From NCBI RefSeq assembly GCF_004570865.1, contig NZ_SPQS01000001.1:62001-126000 (forward strand): a DNA stretch of 64,000 bases, read 5' to 3'. The notes under the pieces were generated by a model that was given only the letters and a program-made list of their open reading frames with translations, was not told the DNA's origin and ran no database searches. Made by a program: the position numbers and the translations under genes. Shown piece by piece: positions 52,188 to 60,528 of the stretch; positions within the stretch are counted from its first letter, which is position 1, and each line of letters opens with the position of its first letter. Source of the stretch: Bradyrhizobium frederickii. Lineage in GTDB: Bacteria > Pseudomonadota > Alphaproteobacteria > Rhizobiales > Xanthobacteraceae.

Positions 52188-52820
52188 ATGTCCCTGAAAG
52201 TTGAATTCCTGTTCGATTTCGGCAGCCCGAACGCTTACCTCGCGGAACTTGCCCTTCCCGGAATCGAACGGCGCACCGGCGTGAAATTCGAATATGTCCC
52301 TATCCTGCTCGGCGGCATCTTCAAGGCGACGGGCAACATGTCTCCGTTCGAGTCGCTTCATGGCATCAAGAACAAACCCGAATACCAGGCGCTGGAGACG
52401 CAGCGCTTCATTCGTCGGCATAACGTGACGAAATTCCGTTCCAATCCGTTCTTTCCGGTCAATACGCTGATGTTGATGCGCGGCGCCGTCGCGGCGCAGT
52501 TCGAAGGCGTGTTCGAACCCTATTTCCGCGCGGCCTACCACCACATGTGGGAGGAGCCGAAGAAGATGGATGACCTCGAAACCTTCCGAGCAGCGTTCAT
52601 CTCCTCAGGCGTCGATATCGATCGGTTGCTTGCACGTGCGCAGCAGGACGACGTCAAGAAAGGGCTGATCGATCGAACCACCGACGCCGTCAACCGCGGC
52701 GCATTCGGCTCGCCGACCTTCTTCGTTGGAAAGGAGATGTTTTTCGGCAAGGACCAGCTTCGCGATGTGGAGGAGTCGATCGTCGAGCAGATCGGCCAGC
52801 CCGTTTCGAAGACGGCCTGA
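52188..52820 (+). CDS. DsbA-family isomerase (2-hydroxychromene-2-carboxylate isomerase / kappa-GST type)
   Basis: This 210-residue thioredoxin-fold protein begins KVEFLFDFGSPNAYLAELAL, whose FGSPN holds the glutathione-contacting Ser, and has FFPVNTLMLMRGA and GAFGSPTFFVGKEMFFGKD. GGGAGGAG precedes ATG 52188. The family isomerises aromatic-degradation intermediates with glutathione. It is the first gene under the HxlR-type promoter, followed after 100 bp by a CoA transferase. Confidence 0.85.
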   Translation: MSLKVEFLFDFGSPNAYLAELALPGIERRTGVKFEYVPILLGGIFKATGNMSPFESLHGIKNKPEYQALETQRFIRRHNVTKFRSNPFFPVNTLMLMRGAVAAQFEGVFEPYFRAAYHHMWEEPKKMDDLETFRAAFISSGVDIDRLLARAQQDDVKKGLIDRTTDAVNRGAFGSPTFFVGKEMFFGKDQLRDVEESIVEQIGQPVSKTA

Positions 52821-52920
52821 GGCCAGAACCTGGAGCTTTTGCAGAGCCGGGCAGACGTCCGCGCGCCTGCATGACGAAAGCTCAGTCGGCCTTATAACAA
52901 GTCAATTCAGGGAGAATGTC

Positions 52921-54120
52921 ATGCCAGGTCCACTCAACGGCGTTCGCGTCCTCGATCTGACAGGCGTGGTGTCGGGCCCGTTCGCGACCATGTTCCTGGC
53001 GGATCAGGGCGCCGACGTCCTGAAGATCGAGCCGATCGGCGGTGATATTACCCGGCGCAGCCGCGCCACCATCGACAAGGATGGCGAGTTTTCGGCACTG
53101 TTCATTTCGTCGAATCGCGGCAAGCGCTCGCTCGCCATCGATGTCAAAAGCGCAGCCGGCCGTGAGGTTCTCGCCAAACTGGTCGCGCAAACCGATGTCC
53201 TGGTGCAGAATTTCCGGCCGGGCACCATGGAGCGTCTCGGTCTCGGCGTCGAAGAGTTGCGCCAGCACCATCCGCGCCTGATCTATGTTTCGATCAGCGG
53301 TGTTGGCGACAGCGGACCCTATGTGAAGAAGCGTGTTTACGACCCGATCATTCAGGGCCTGTCGGGCTTTGCCGATATCCAGTCGCAGCCGGTCACGAAC
53401 CGTCCGCAGATGATCCGGACTATCGTCTGCGACAAGACCACCGCCGTGTTCACCGCCCAGGCGGTCGCGGCAGCCCTCTACGCGCGCGAGAAGACAGGGC
53501 AGGGTGATCACATCCAGGTCGCCATGCTGGACGCGATGATCTCGTATTTGTGGCCGGAAGGCATGATGCAATACACGGTGGTGGGTGCCGAGGCCACTGC
53601 TGCAGATCCCAACGATCGGCCGGATCTCGTGTTCAAGACCAGCGACGGCTACATCACCGCCGGTACCATTTCCGATTCCGAATGGCAGGGTTTTTGCCAG
53701 GCGTCCGGCGATCCGGAGCTTGCCAAGGATCCCCGTTTCTCGACGCCGGCGGCGCGCTCCGTCAACGCCACGGCACGCATCAACAAGATGGCGGAGTATA
53801 TCAGCCAGCACACCACCGCCGAATGGCTGGAGCGTCTGGACGCCGCCGACGTCCCCTGTTCGCCGATCCTGCGGCGGGGCGAGATCATTCACAATGAACA
53901 GGTGGTCGCCCGCGATATCATTGCCGAGTTCGACCAGCCGAAGGTCGGGCGGGTGCGGCAGCCGAAGCCGGCGGCGCGTTTTTCGGTCAACGAGGCCACG
54001 ATCGGCGGGCCTGCTCCCAGGGTCGGCGAGCACTCCCGGGACGTCCTACACGAGCTGGGCTACGACGACGGCGCCATCGACAAGATGGTCGCCGAGCGCA
54101 GCGTGCGCGTCGCGGTCTAA
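52921..54120 (+). CDS. Family III CoA transferase (CaiB/BaiF)
   Basis: The 399-residue enzyme opens PLNGVRVLDLTGVVSGPFAT, as CaiB/BaiF transferases do, with VLKIEPIGGD, LIYVSISGVGDSGPY and YDPIIQGLSGFADI. The Asp in IVCDKTTAVFTAQAVAAAL fits the catalytic Asp that forms the acyl anhydride. It moves CoA between carboxylic acids without ATP. ATG 52921 has GGGAGA upstream; the open frame extends earlier but only through the previous gene. The locus also encodes an ATP-dependent CoA ligase (55804), so two routes of acid activation are available. Confidence 0.87.
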   Translation: MPGPLNGVRVLDLTGVVSGPFATMFLADQGADVLKIEPIGGDITRRSRATIDKDGEFSALFISSNRGKRSLAIDVKSAAGREVLAKLVAQTDVLVQNFRPGTMERLGLGVEELRQHHPRLIYVSISGVGDSGPYVKKRVYDPIIQGLSGFADIQSQPVTNRPQMIRTIVCDKTTAVFTAQAVAAALYAREKTGQGDHIQVAMLDAMISYLWPEGMMQYTVVGAEATAADPNDRPDLVFKTSDGYITAGTISDSEWQGFCQASGDPELAKDPRFSTPAARSVNATARINKMAEYISQHTTAEWLERLDAADVPCSPILRRGEIIHNEQVVARDIIAEFDQPKVGRVRQPKPAARFSVNEATIGGPAPRVGEHSRDVLHELGYDDGAIDKMVAERSVRVAV

Positions 54121-54145
54121 CCGCGAAACCCGTTGGCGACGTCTT

Positions 54146-54823
54146 CTAGGCCTTCGTCGGCGCCGGCGTGATCGGCGCCATCGGAACATTCGCTGCAACG
54201 GCTCGCCGAAAGGCTTCGCGTTTCCGGATGCGCTCGAGATAGGGCTGAGCGTTGTCGCAAATGCCGACGCCATAGGCGATGGCCCACTCGAGGCACGTCG
54301 TGAGCAGGATGTCTGCGCTCGTAAAACGGTCGCCCATCAGGAATTTCCGGCCGTCTCCGAGCGCGACTTCAACATGGTGCAACTGCTGGCGGAAATACTC
54401 GCCGGCCTGGGCAACGACCTCGGGTGCGATGCCGTAGATCGGTCCGAGCGCGTCAGCCCGATGGCGGCGCATCACGTAAAGGCTGGTGGAATCCAGCTCC
54501 GCGACGATGAAGAAGCACCATTCCAGCCACGCGGCATACTCGCGCGGGGCGTCCGGGATCAGCGATCGTTCCGGCGTGGAATACATGCGCGACAGGTAGG
54601 CAACGATCGCTGCGCTCTCGCCGATGCAGAAATCGCCATCTTGAAGCAGCGGGATCTTCTGGCGCGGATTGAGCTTCGAGTATTCTGCGGTCTTGGTTTC
54701 GCCGGTTCGTGGGCCAATGGGCCTTGTCTTGTAGGCCAAGCCCAGTTCGTGCATGGCCCAGTGCGGACGAATGGTGCGACTCGTTCCAACGCCCCACAGG
54801 GTCAGGTCTGGTGTCGCATTCAT
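54146..54823 (-). CDS. Glutathione S-transferase
   Basis: This 225-residue GST has LTLWGVGTSRTIRPHWAMHE at the N-terminus (Ser/Thr-type active site), NPRQKIPLLQD, CIGESAAIVAYLSR and a C-terminal RFTSADILLTTCLEWA. It starts 1 bp after the SDR stop at 54825, so the two are cotranscribed on the minus strand. It is convergent with the CoA transferase. Confidence 0.87.
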   Translation of the reverse strand: MNATPDLTLWGVGTSRTIRPHWAMHELGLAYKTRPIGPRTGETKTAEYSKLNPRQKIPLLQDGDFCIGESAAIVAYLSRMYSTPERSLIPDAPREYAAWLEWCFFIVAELDSTSLYVMRRHRADALGPIYGIAPEVVAQAGEYFRQQLHHVEVALGDGRKFLMGDRFTSADILLTTCLEWAIAYGVGICDNAQPYLERIRKREAFRRAVAANVPMAPITPAPTKA

Positions 54824-54824
54824 A

Positions 54825-55568
54825 TTACCATTTCTCCACGGACGGACGGAGATCGAGCTCGTGGGTCCAGCCATCTTTGCTCTGCTGGTGGGTGAACCAA
54901 TAAGCTTCGGCAATGGAAGACGTCTTGGTCAGGCTATCGGGCGGAATGTCGCTTGCTTCGATGCCCTTCGCTGCCTTCATGCGTTGGTGAATCGCCTCGC
55001 TATCCACGCCGGCGTCGATCAGGAGATGCACGACGTGGATGTTCTTCGGTCCAAGCTCGCGCGCCATCGCCTGGGCCACTGCACGAAGGCCGAACTTCGC
55101 TGATGAAAATGCTGCAAATCCCGGGCCGCCACGCACGCTTGCCGTCGCACCCGTAAAGAAGATGGTGCCGCGTCCGCGCGACAACATCACGCGGGCGGCC
55201 TCACGTCCAACCAGGAAACCACCATAGCAGGCGAGTTCCCAGGCCTTGAAGAAGAGCTTCTCCGTGGTGTCGAGCAGAGGCTTGTTGACGTTCGAGCCGG
55301 CATTGTAGAGGCAAACCTCGATAGGCCCGTGCTCTTTCTCGACCCGCGCGAAAATGCCTTGGACTTCCGCCTCCTGACGCGCATCCACGCTGAATGCGTG
55401 AACGTCATGCCCCACAGCCCTCAGTTCGGCCACGAGTCCCTGCGATTTGGACGCATCGCGTCTGCAGATGCAGACCGTATAGCCGCCTTGGGCAAAACGC
55501 CGGGCGACCGCCGCGCCAATGGCATCGCCTGCGCCAACAAGTATCGCTACACCGCGGCTCGCCGCCAT
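54825..55568 (-). CDS. SDR-family protein with altered active-site Tyr, copy 1
   Basis: This 247-residue SDR has GAGDAIGAAVARRFAQGG at the cofactor site, CLYNAGSNVN and IFFTGATASVRGG. In GFAAFSSAKFGLRAVAQAMA the position four before the Lys is Phe, not the catalytic Tyr. NIHVVHLLIDAGVD and a long C-terminal tail (WTHELDLRPSVEKW) follow. It is a sister of the protein at 57426, with which it shares these features. ATG 55568 is preceded by GGGAGG; an operator-like half-palindrome lies just upstream at 55586-55602. Confidence 0.82.
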   Translation of the reverse strand: MAASRGVAILVGAGDAIGAAVARRFAQGGYTVCICRRDASKSQGLVAELRAVGHDVHAFSVDARQEAEVQGIFARVEKEHGPIEVCLYNAGSNVNKPLLDTTEKLFFKAWELACYGGFLVGREAARVMLSRGRGTIFFTGATASVRGGPGFAAFSSAKFGLRAVAQAMARELGPKNIHVVHLLIDAGVDSEAIHQRMKAAKGIEASDIPPDSLTKTSSIAEAYWFTHQQSKDGWTHELDLRPSVEKW

Positions 55569-55585
55569 CCTCGATCCTCCCATCA

Positions 55586-55602
55586 AGTTCTTATTTGATA
55601 CT
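55586..55602 (-). promoter_or_regulatory. Degenerate HxlR-type operator, possible copy 3
   Basis: AGTTC-N7-ATACT followed by ATAG resembles AGTTC-N7-GAACT-ATA at 52090 and 55727, with two mismatches in one half-site. It lies 18 bp upstream of the minus-strand SDR start. It is supporting evidence only. Confidence 0.3.
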
Positions 55603-55720
55603 ATAGCCTAACTGCGAGATGCTGCGTTGTAAACGGAGGTTTTTAGGAGCCGCGCAGAAGTTCATGCTCGCAGATGATTGTCTATTCGACTCCGGGAAAA
55701 GGCTGACGACGATATATTGA

Positions 55721-55748
55721 TTGACGAGTTCTAAAAAAGAACTATAAG
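55721..55748 (+). promoter_or_regulatory. Promoter with embedded HxlR-type operator, copy 2
   Basis: TTGACG (55721-55726), then AGTTC-N7-GAACT (55727-55743), then TATAAG (55743-55748), spacer 16 bp. The layout is the same as at 52085-52111 although the N7 sequences differ. It lies 56 bp before GTG 55804 of the CoA ligase gene and probably drives the long downstream operon. Confidence 0.65.
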
Positions 55749-55803
55749 TCGAGGCCAATTGTGCCGCATTGCAACGTCGGCATGGTCGGTCGGGAGGTCA
55801 GTC

Positions 55804-57408
55804 GTGGCGGAGCTTTCAGAGACGATCAGTGTCGACGAGATTGCGGCCGGCTTGCCGAACCGAATCCATGAAGTCACGGCAGGGCCGGTTGCCAGGGCGC
55901 CCGACCGGATTGCGCTGGTCGAGGACGGAGCTTCCTGGAGTTATCGAGATCTGGAGCAGCGCGTTGGCGAGATCGCCACCATGCTCTCATCGCTGGGGAT
56001 CAGAGCCGGCGATCGGATGATCATTGTCAGCGAGAACTGTATTGCGCTTGCCGCTTTGTTGCTGGCGGCGAGCCGGCTCGACGCCTGGGCGATTGTCGCC
56101 AACCCGCGCTTGTCGGCGCGCGAACTGGACCAGATCCGCGACCACAGCGGCGCCCGACGGACGTTTTTCACGTCGGGTATTTCGAAGGAGGCCGCTGCCC
56201 ACGCCTCTCGCTACGGCGCCGAGAACCGGCGAATTGGCGCGCTGCCGGAAATTGGTGTTGGCCCGCGCAACGAAAGCGCGGTGGTCCAGCCGGTGGAAGC
56301 CGATCCAGCAAGGCAAGTCGCGGTTTTGATCTACACGTCAGGGACGACGGGGACTCCCAAGGGCGTGATGCTCTCCCATGACAACCTTCTGATCAGCGCA
56401 AAGACCACCGCGTACTTCCGCAGGATGAACGAGAAGGACAAGATCTATCTTGTGTTGCCGATCTCGCATATCGTCGGCATCTCGCTCCTGATCATGACGC
56501 TGATGGTTGGTGGCACGGTGCGGATGGTCAGCAAATACGATCCTGCCGCGACTGCAAAGGCCATCGCGGAGGAGGGTGTCACCATCCTCAATGGCGTGCC
56601 TGCCACCTATCAGCGCCTGCTGGAGTACAAGAGCGTATCAGGCGTGGAGCAACTCCCCCGAGGCTCGTTGCGCTTGATTGCCGTCGCCGGCGCGCCGCTG
56701 GATTTGAACCTGAAGGTGCGCGTGGAGAAGGAGTTCGGGCTTCCCTTGCTCAACGGCTACGGAATCACCGAATGCTCGCCGGGAATATCAGGGGTACGTT
56801 TCGATAGGCCACGTTCGGATCAGGCGGTTGGCACGCTGCTGCCAGGCGTGGAGGCGCGGGTGCGAACCATCGAAGGATTTCCCACGGTGTCAGGTGAAGT
56901 CGGCGAGCTGCATGTTCGCGGGCGCAACGTGATGCTGGGGTACTATCGTGCCCCAGAGCTCACCGCGAAGGTGATTGATAGCGAGGGCTGGTTCAATACC
57001 GGCGATCTCGCGCGTTTCGACGGCGATTGTCTGTACATTGTCGGCCGCACCAAGGAAATGATCATTCGTTCCGGTTTCAACGTCTATCCCGCGGAGGTCG
57101 AAGCAGTCCTCAGTTCACACAAGGACGTCGTGCAATCCGCTGTGGTCGGTCGTGCCGCGGACGGCAATGAGGAGATCGTGGCCTTTGTGCAGTTGCTGCC
57201 AGGATCTTGCACGACACCAGAGACCCTGATGCATTTTGTCCGGTCTCAGCTTACTTCTTACAAGCGGCCGTCCGAAATTGTCATCCTCGACGCCTTGCCG
57301 GCGACGTCGACCGGCAAGATACTCAAGCACAAGCTCGCGGAGAGCTTGCGCGAAGGCGGCGCAGCCCCTGCGGTGCAGACGCCCGAATTCCGCAGGCAAC
57401 ACATCTAA
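55804..57408 (+). CDS. AMP-forming CoA ligase
   Basis: This 534-residue adenylate-forming ligase has LIYTSGTTGTPKGVMLSH, LNGYGITECSPG, GWFNTGDLARFDGD, IIRSGFNVYPAEVE and the catalytic Lys region ATSTGKILKHKLAE. GTG 55804 with GGGAGG 6 bp upstream is the best start; TTG 55759 would add 15 residues. It should activate the carboxylic acid that enters this pathway. The next gene begins 17 bp after its stop. Confidence 0.87.
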   Translation: MAELSETISVDEIAAGLPNRIHEVTAGPVARAPDRIALVEDGASWSYRDLEQRVGEIATMLSSLGIRAGDRMIIVSENCIALAALLLAASRLDAWAIVANPRLSARELDQIRDHSGARRTFFTSGISKEAAAHASRYGAENRRIGALPEIGVGPRNESAVVQPVEADPARQVAVLIYTSGTTGTPKGVMLSHDNLLISAKTTAYFRRMNEKDKIYLVLPISHIVGISLLIMTLMVGGTVRMVSKYDPAATAKAIAEEGVTILNGVPATYQRLLEYKSVSGVEQLPRGSLRLIAVAGAPLDLNLKVRVEKEFGLPLLNGYGITECSPGISGVRFDRPRSDQAVGTLLPGVEARVRTIEGFPTVSGEVGELHVRGRNVMLGYYRAPELTAKVIDSEGWFNTGDLARFDGDCLYIVGRTKEMIIRSGFNVYPAEVEAVLSSHKDVVQSAVVGRAADGNEEIVAFVQLLPGSCTTPETLMHFVRSQLTSYKRPSEIVILDALPATSTGKILKHKLAESLREGGAAPAVQTPEFRRQHI

Positions 57409-57425
57409 CTTACCGGGAGGACATC

Positions 57426-58163
57426 TTGCAAAAGAGAAACGCGACCGTGGCCGTCATCGGCGTCGGAGACTTCATCGGCGGCGAGATCGCCAAAAAGTTC
57501 GCCGCAGAAGGCTTCACGGTCTTCGCCGGCCGTCGTAACGGCGAAAAATTGGCTCCCCTCGTCAGGGATATCGAGGCTGCCGGCGGAGAGATTCACGCAC
57601 GCTCGCTTGATGCTCGCAAGGAGGACGAGATCATCTCCTTCCTCAACGATGCAGACAAGCATGCGCCGCTGGAAGTCTGCATCTTTAACATCGGGGCGAA
57701 CGTCAATTTCCCAATTCTGGAAACCACAGAACGCGTTTTCCGCAAGGTCTGGGAAATGGCCTGCTATTCCGGTTTTCTGGCCGGTCGCGAGGCGGCCCGC
57801 CTCATGCTTCCGCGCGGGGGTGGCAACATCTTCTTTACCGGGGCGACTGCCTCGCTCCGCGGCGGCAGCGGGTATGCCGCTTTCGCAAGCGCCAAATTCG
57901 GCCTTCGTGCGGTCGCGCAGGCCATGGCCCGCGAGCTCGGCCCGAAAAATATCCATGTCGCGCATCTCATCATCGATTCCGGCGTGGATACCGAGTGGGT
58001 TCGGCAACGCCGGCTGGAGGCTCTCGGGCCGAACGCGCTGGATGATCCGGATGCGTTGATGCCGCCGTCCTCCGTTGCTGCATCGTATTGGCAGCTCTAC
58101 CAGCAGCCGAAAAGCGCATGGACATTCGAGATGGAGATTCGTCCCTTCGGCGAGAAGTGGTAG
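57426..58163 (+). CDS. SDR-family protein with altered active-site Tyr, copy 2
   Basis: The 245-residue protein starts at TTG 57426 (GGGAGG upstream): QKRNATVAVIGVGDFIGGEI, then FNIGANVNFPILETTERVF and IFFTGATASLRGGSGYAAFA. As in the sister at 54825, the residue four before the catalytic-type Lys (SAK) is Phe. It shares the long tail (WTFEMEIRPFGEKW). The catalytic mechanism, if any, must differ from classical SDRs. It lies 14 bp before the first acyl-CoA dehydrogenase. Confidence 0.82.
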   Translation: MQKRNATVAVIGVGDFIGGEIAKKFAAEGFTVFAGRRNGEKLAPLVRDIEAAGGEIHARSLDARKEDEIISFLNDADKHAPLEVCIFNIGANVNFPILETTERVFRKVWEMACYSGFLAGREAARLMLPRGGGNIFFTGATASLRGGSGYAAFASAKFGLRAVAQAMARELGPKNIHVAHLIIDSGVDTEWVRQRRLEALGPNALDDPDALMPPSSVAASYWQLYQQPKSAWTFEMEIRPFGEKW

Positions 58164-58177
58164 CGGAGCCTGCCACG

Positions 58178-59359
58178 ATGGAGCTCAAGCTTTCCCGCGA
58201 GGACGCCGCGTTTCGCGACGAGGTGCGCACTTTCATTGCGGAGAACTATCCGCCGGAGATGCACGTTCCCAATCCGGAGACCGACCTGACCAAGGAGCAG
58301 TCGCTGCTCTGGCACCGGATCCTCTACAAGAAAGGCTGGATCGCGCCGCTCTGGCCCAAGGAGTATGGCGGCCCGGGCTGGTCCGTCACACAGCGCTTCA
58401 TCTTCGAGCAGGAGACCTCGCGCGCCGGCACGCTGCCGCCGCTCGCCTTCAGCGTCACCATGGTCGGGCCGGTGATCTACACCTTCGGCAACGAGGCGCA
58501 GAAGCAGAAATTTCTGCCGCAGATTCTCTCCGGCGAGGATTGGTGGTGCCAGGGCTATTCGGAGCCGGGCTCCGGCTCGGACCTCGCAACCGTCAGAACC
58601 AAGGCCGTGCGCAACGGCGACCACTACATCGTCAACGGTCACAAGACCTGGACCACGCTGGCGCAGCATGCCGACTGGATCTTCTGCCTCGTGCGCACCG
58701 ATCCGAGCGCGAAGCCGCAATCCGGCATCTCGTTCCTGCTGATCGACATGAAGTCGCCCGGCGTCACCGTGCGGCCGATCATCACGATCGATGGCAGCCA
58801 CGAGGTCAACGACGTCTTCCTCGAAAACGTCCGCGTGCCCGTCGAGAACCTGGTCGGCGAGGAGAACAAGGGCTGGACCTACGCCAAGTTCCTGCTCGGC
58901 AACGAGCGCACCAGCATGGCCGGCATCGGCCGCTCCACCCGCTACATCAGCAAGCTGAAGCAGATCGTGAAGTCCGAGATACCGGCCGACGATCCGGCGC
59001 ATCTCGAATTCCTGCGAGACATTGCCCGCATTGAGCTCGACGTGCTGGCGCTGGAGGCGACGGAGCTGCGCGTCGTCGCCCAGATGGCGCGCGGCATCGA
59101 TCCAGGGCCGGCGGCCTCGCTGTTCAAGATCCGCGGCACCGAAATATTCCAGGATATCACCGAACTCACCCATCGCGCGATCGGCAATTACGGCCTGGCC
59201 ATCCGCGAGCATCCGGTCAGCGCCAACCGCTTCATGCCTGGCCCCGAATACGGCCACACCGCATCGGAGAAATATCTGAACGCGCGCAAGCTCAGCATCT
59301 ACGGCGGATCCAACGAGATCCAGCGAAACATCATCGCCAAAGCCGTGCTCGGGCTCTAG
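58178..59359 (+). CDS. Acyl-CoA dehydrogenase, large-type subunit
   Basis: This 393-residue flavoprotein has CQGYSEPGSGSDLATVRTKA (FAD/substrate signature), YIVNGHKTWTTLAQHAD, GNERTSMAGIGR and YGGSNEIQRNIIAKAVLGL at the C-terminus. Together with the smaller ACAD that follows after 23 bp it resembles heterotetrameric dehydrogenases such as PimC/PimD or the FadE pairs of ring and dicarboxylate degradation. ATG 58178 has GGAG upstream; the longer open frame starts inside the preceding gene. Confidence 0.87.
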   Translation: MELKLSREDAAFRDEVRTFIAENYPPEMHVPNPETDLTKEQSLLWHRILYKKGWIAPLWPKEYGGPGWSVTQRFIFEQETSRAGTLPPLAFSVTMVGPVIYTFGNEAQKQKFLPQILSGEDWWCQGYSEPGSGSDLATVRTKAVRNGDHYIVNGHKTWTTLAQHADWIFCLVRTDPSAKPQSGISFLLIDMKSPGVTVRPIITIDGSHEVNDVFLENVRVPVENLVGEENKGWTYAKFLLGNERTSMAGIGRSTRYISKLKQIVKSEIPADDPAHLEFLRDIARIELDVLALEATELRVVAQMARGIDPGPAASLFKIRGTEIFQDITELTHRAIGNYGLAIREHPVSANRFMPGPEYGHTASEKYLNARKLSIYGGSNEIQRNIIAKAVLGL

Positions 59360-59382
59360 CCGCGACGGATCGGGAGGATCGG

Positions 59383-60513
59383 ATGGATATTCAGTTCACG
59401 GAAGAGCAGGAATTGCTGCGATCCAGCGTCCAGCGCCTGCTGCGCGACCAATACGACTTCGAGGCGCGGCGCAAGATCGTGGCGAGCGAGGAGGGTTTTA
59501 GCCGGACGCAGTGGGGCGCATTCGCCGAGCTTGGCCTGCTCGCTGCACCGCTCTCGGAAGGCGCGGGCGGTCTCGGCGGCGGTCCGCTGTCGACCATGAT
59601 CATCATGCATGAGTTCGGCCGTCACCTCGTGGTCGAGCCTTTCGTCGAGACGGTGGTGCTGGCCGGCGGCCTGATCGAGCACGTCGGCACGACGGAGCAG
59701 CAGCAGGCCTTCGTTCCCGGCATCATCGACGGCTCCAGGATCTGGGCACTGGCCTGGGCGGAGAAGAGCTCCCGCTTCGACTTTGCCAATGTCACGACGA
59801 GGGCGCGGCGCGACGGCAGCGACTACGTTCTGACCGGGGCGAAGACCATGGTGATCGCGGCACCCTGGGCCGATAACCTTATCGTCTCGGCGCGGACCTC
59901 CGGCGACGGTCGCGACCGCAGCGGCGTCAGCCTGTTCGTGGTCGATCGCCGCGCCACCGGCCTCGATCTCCAGAGCTTCAAGACCATCGACGGCCGCCGG
60001 GCCGCCGAGATCGGCCTGCGCGAGGTCCGCGGCCAGTTGCTCGGGCGAGAAGGCGAGGGCGTTGCCGCACTGGAGGCCTGTCGCGACCGCGCCATCGGCG
60101 CGCTGTGCGCGGAGACGGTCGGCGCGATCGGTGAGCTGAATTCTGCGACGCTGGACTATTCCAAGACCCGCAAGCAGTTCGGCACCACGATCGGCTCCTT
60201 CCAGGTGTTGCAGCATCGCATGGTCGACATGTTCATCGCCCATCAGGAGGCGCTCTCCCTGATGCAGCATCTGAGCCTCAGCCTCGGCACCGGCGATGCC
60301 GGCCTGTCGCGGCTTGCCTCCGGTGCCAAGTCGAAGGTCGGCTATGCCGGCAAGTTCGTCGCCGACCAGGCGGTGCAGCTTCACGGCGGCATGGGAATGA
60401 CCGACGAGCTCAACGTCGGGCACTATTTCAAGCGAATCTCCTCCGTCAACATCCAGTTCGGCGATCCCGCCTTCCACGTGCTGCGTTACGCACAGCTGGA
60501 TGCGGCCGCGTAA
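59383..60513 (+). CDS. Acyl-CoA dehydrogenase, small-type subunit
   Basis: This 376-residue ACAD begins MDIQFTEEQELLRSSVQRLL and contains ALAWAEKSSRFD, YVLTGAKTMVIAAPWAD, TRKQFGTTIGSFQVLQHRMV and LHGGMGMTDELNVGHYFKRI. The FAD signature is weaker than in the previous protein, as is usual for the second subunit of heteromeric ACADs. GGGAGG precedes ATG 59383. It is expected to form an alpha2beta2 enzyme with its neighbour. Confidence 0.86.
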   Translation: MDIQFTEEQELLRSSVQRLLRDQYDFEARRKIVASEEGFSRTQWGAFAELGLLAAPLSEGAGGLGGGPLSTMIIMHEFGRHLVVEPFVETVVLAGGLIEHVGTTEQQQAFVPGIIDGSRIWALAWAEKSSRFDFANVTTRARRDGSDYVLTGAKTMVIAAPWADNLIVSARTSGDGRDRSGVSLFVVDRRATGLDLQSFKTIDGRRAAEIGLREVRGQLLGREGEGVAALEACRDRAIGALCAETVGAIGELNSATLDYSKTRKQFGTTIGSFQVLQHRMVDMFIAHQEALSLMQHLSLSLGTGDAGLSRLASGAKSKVGYAGKFVADQAVQLHGGMGMTDELNVGHYFKRISSVNIQFGDPAFHVLRYAQLDAAA

Positions 60514-60528
60514 AGAGAAGAGGTCAGC

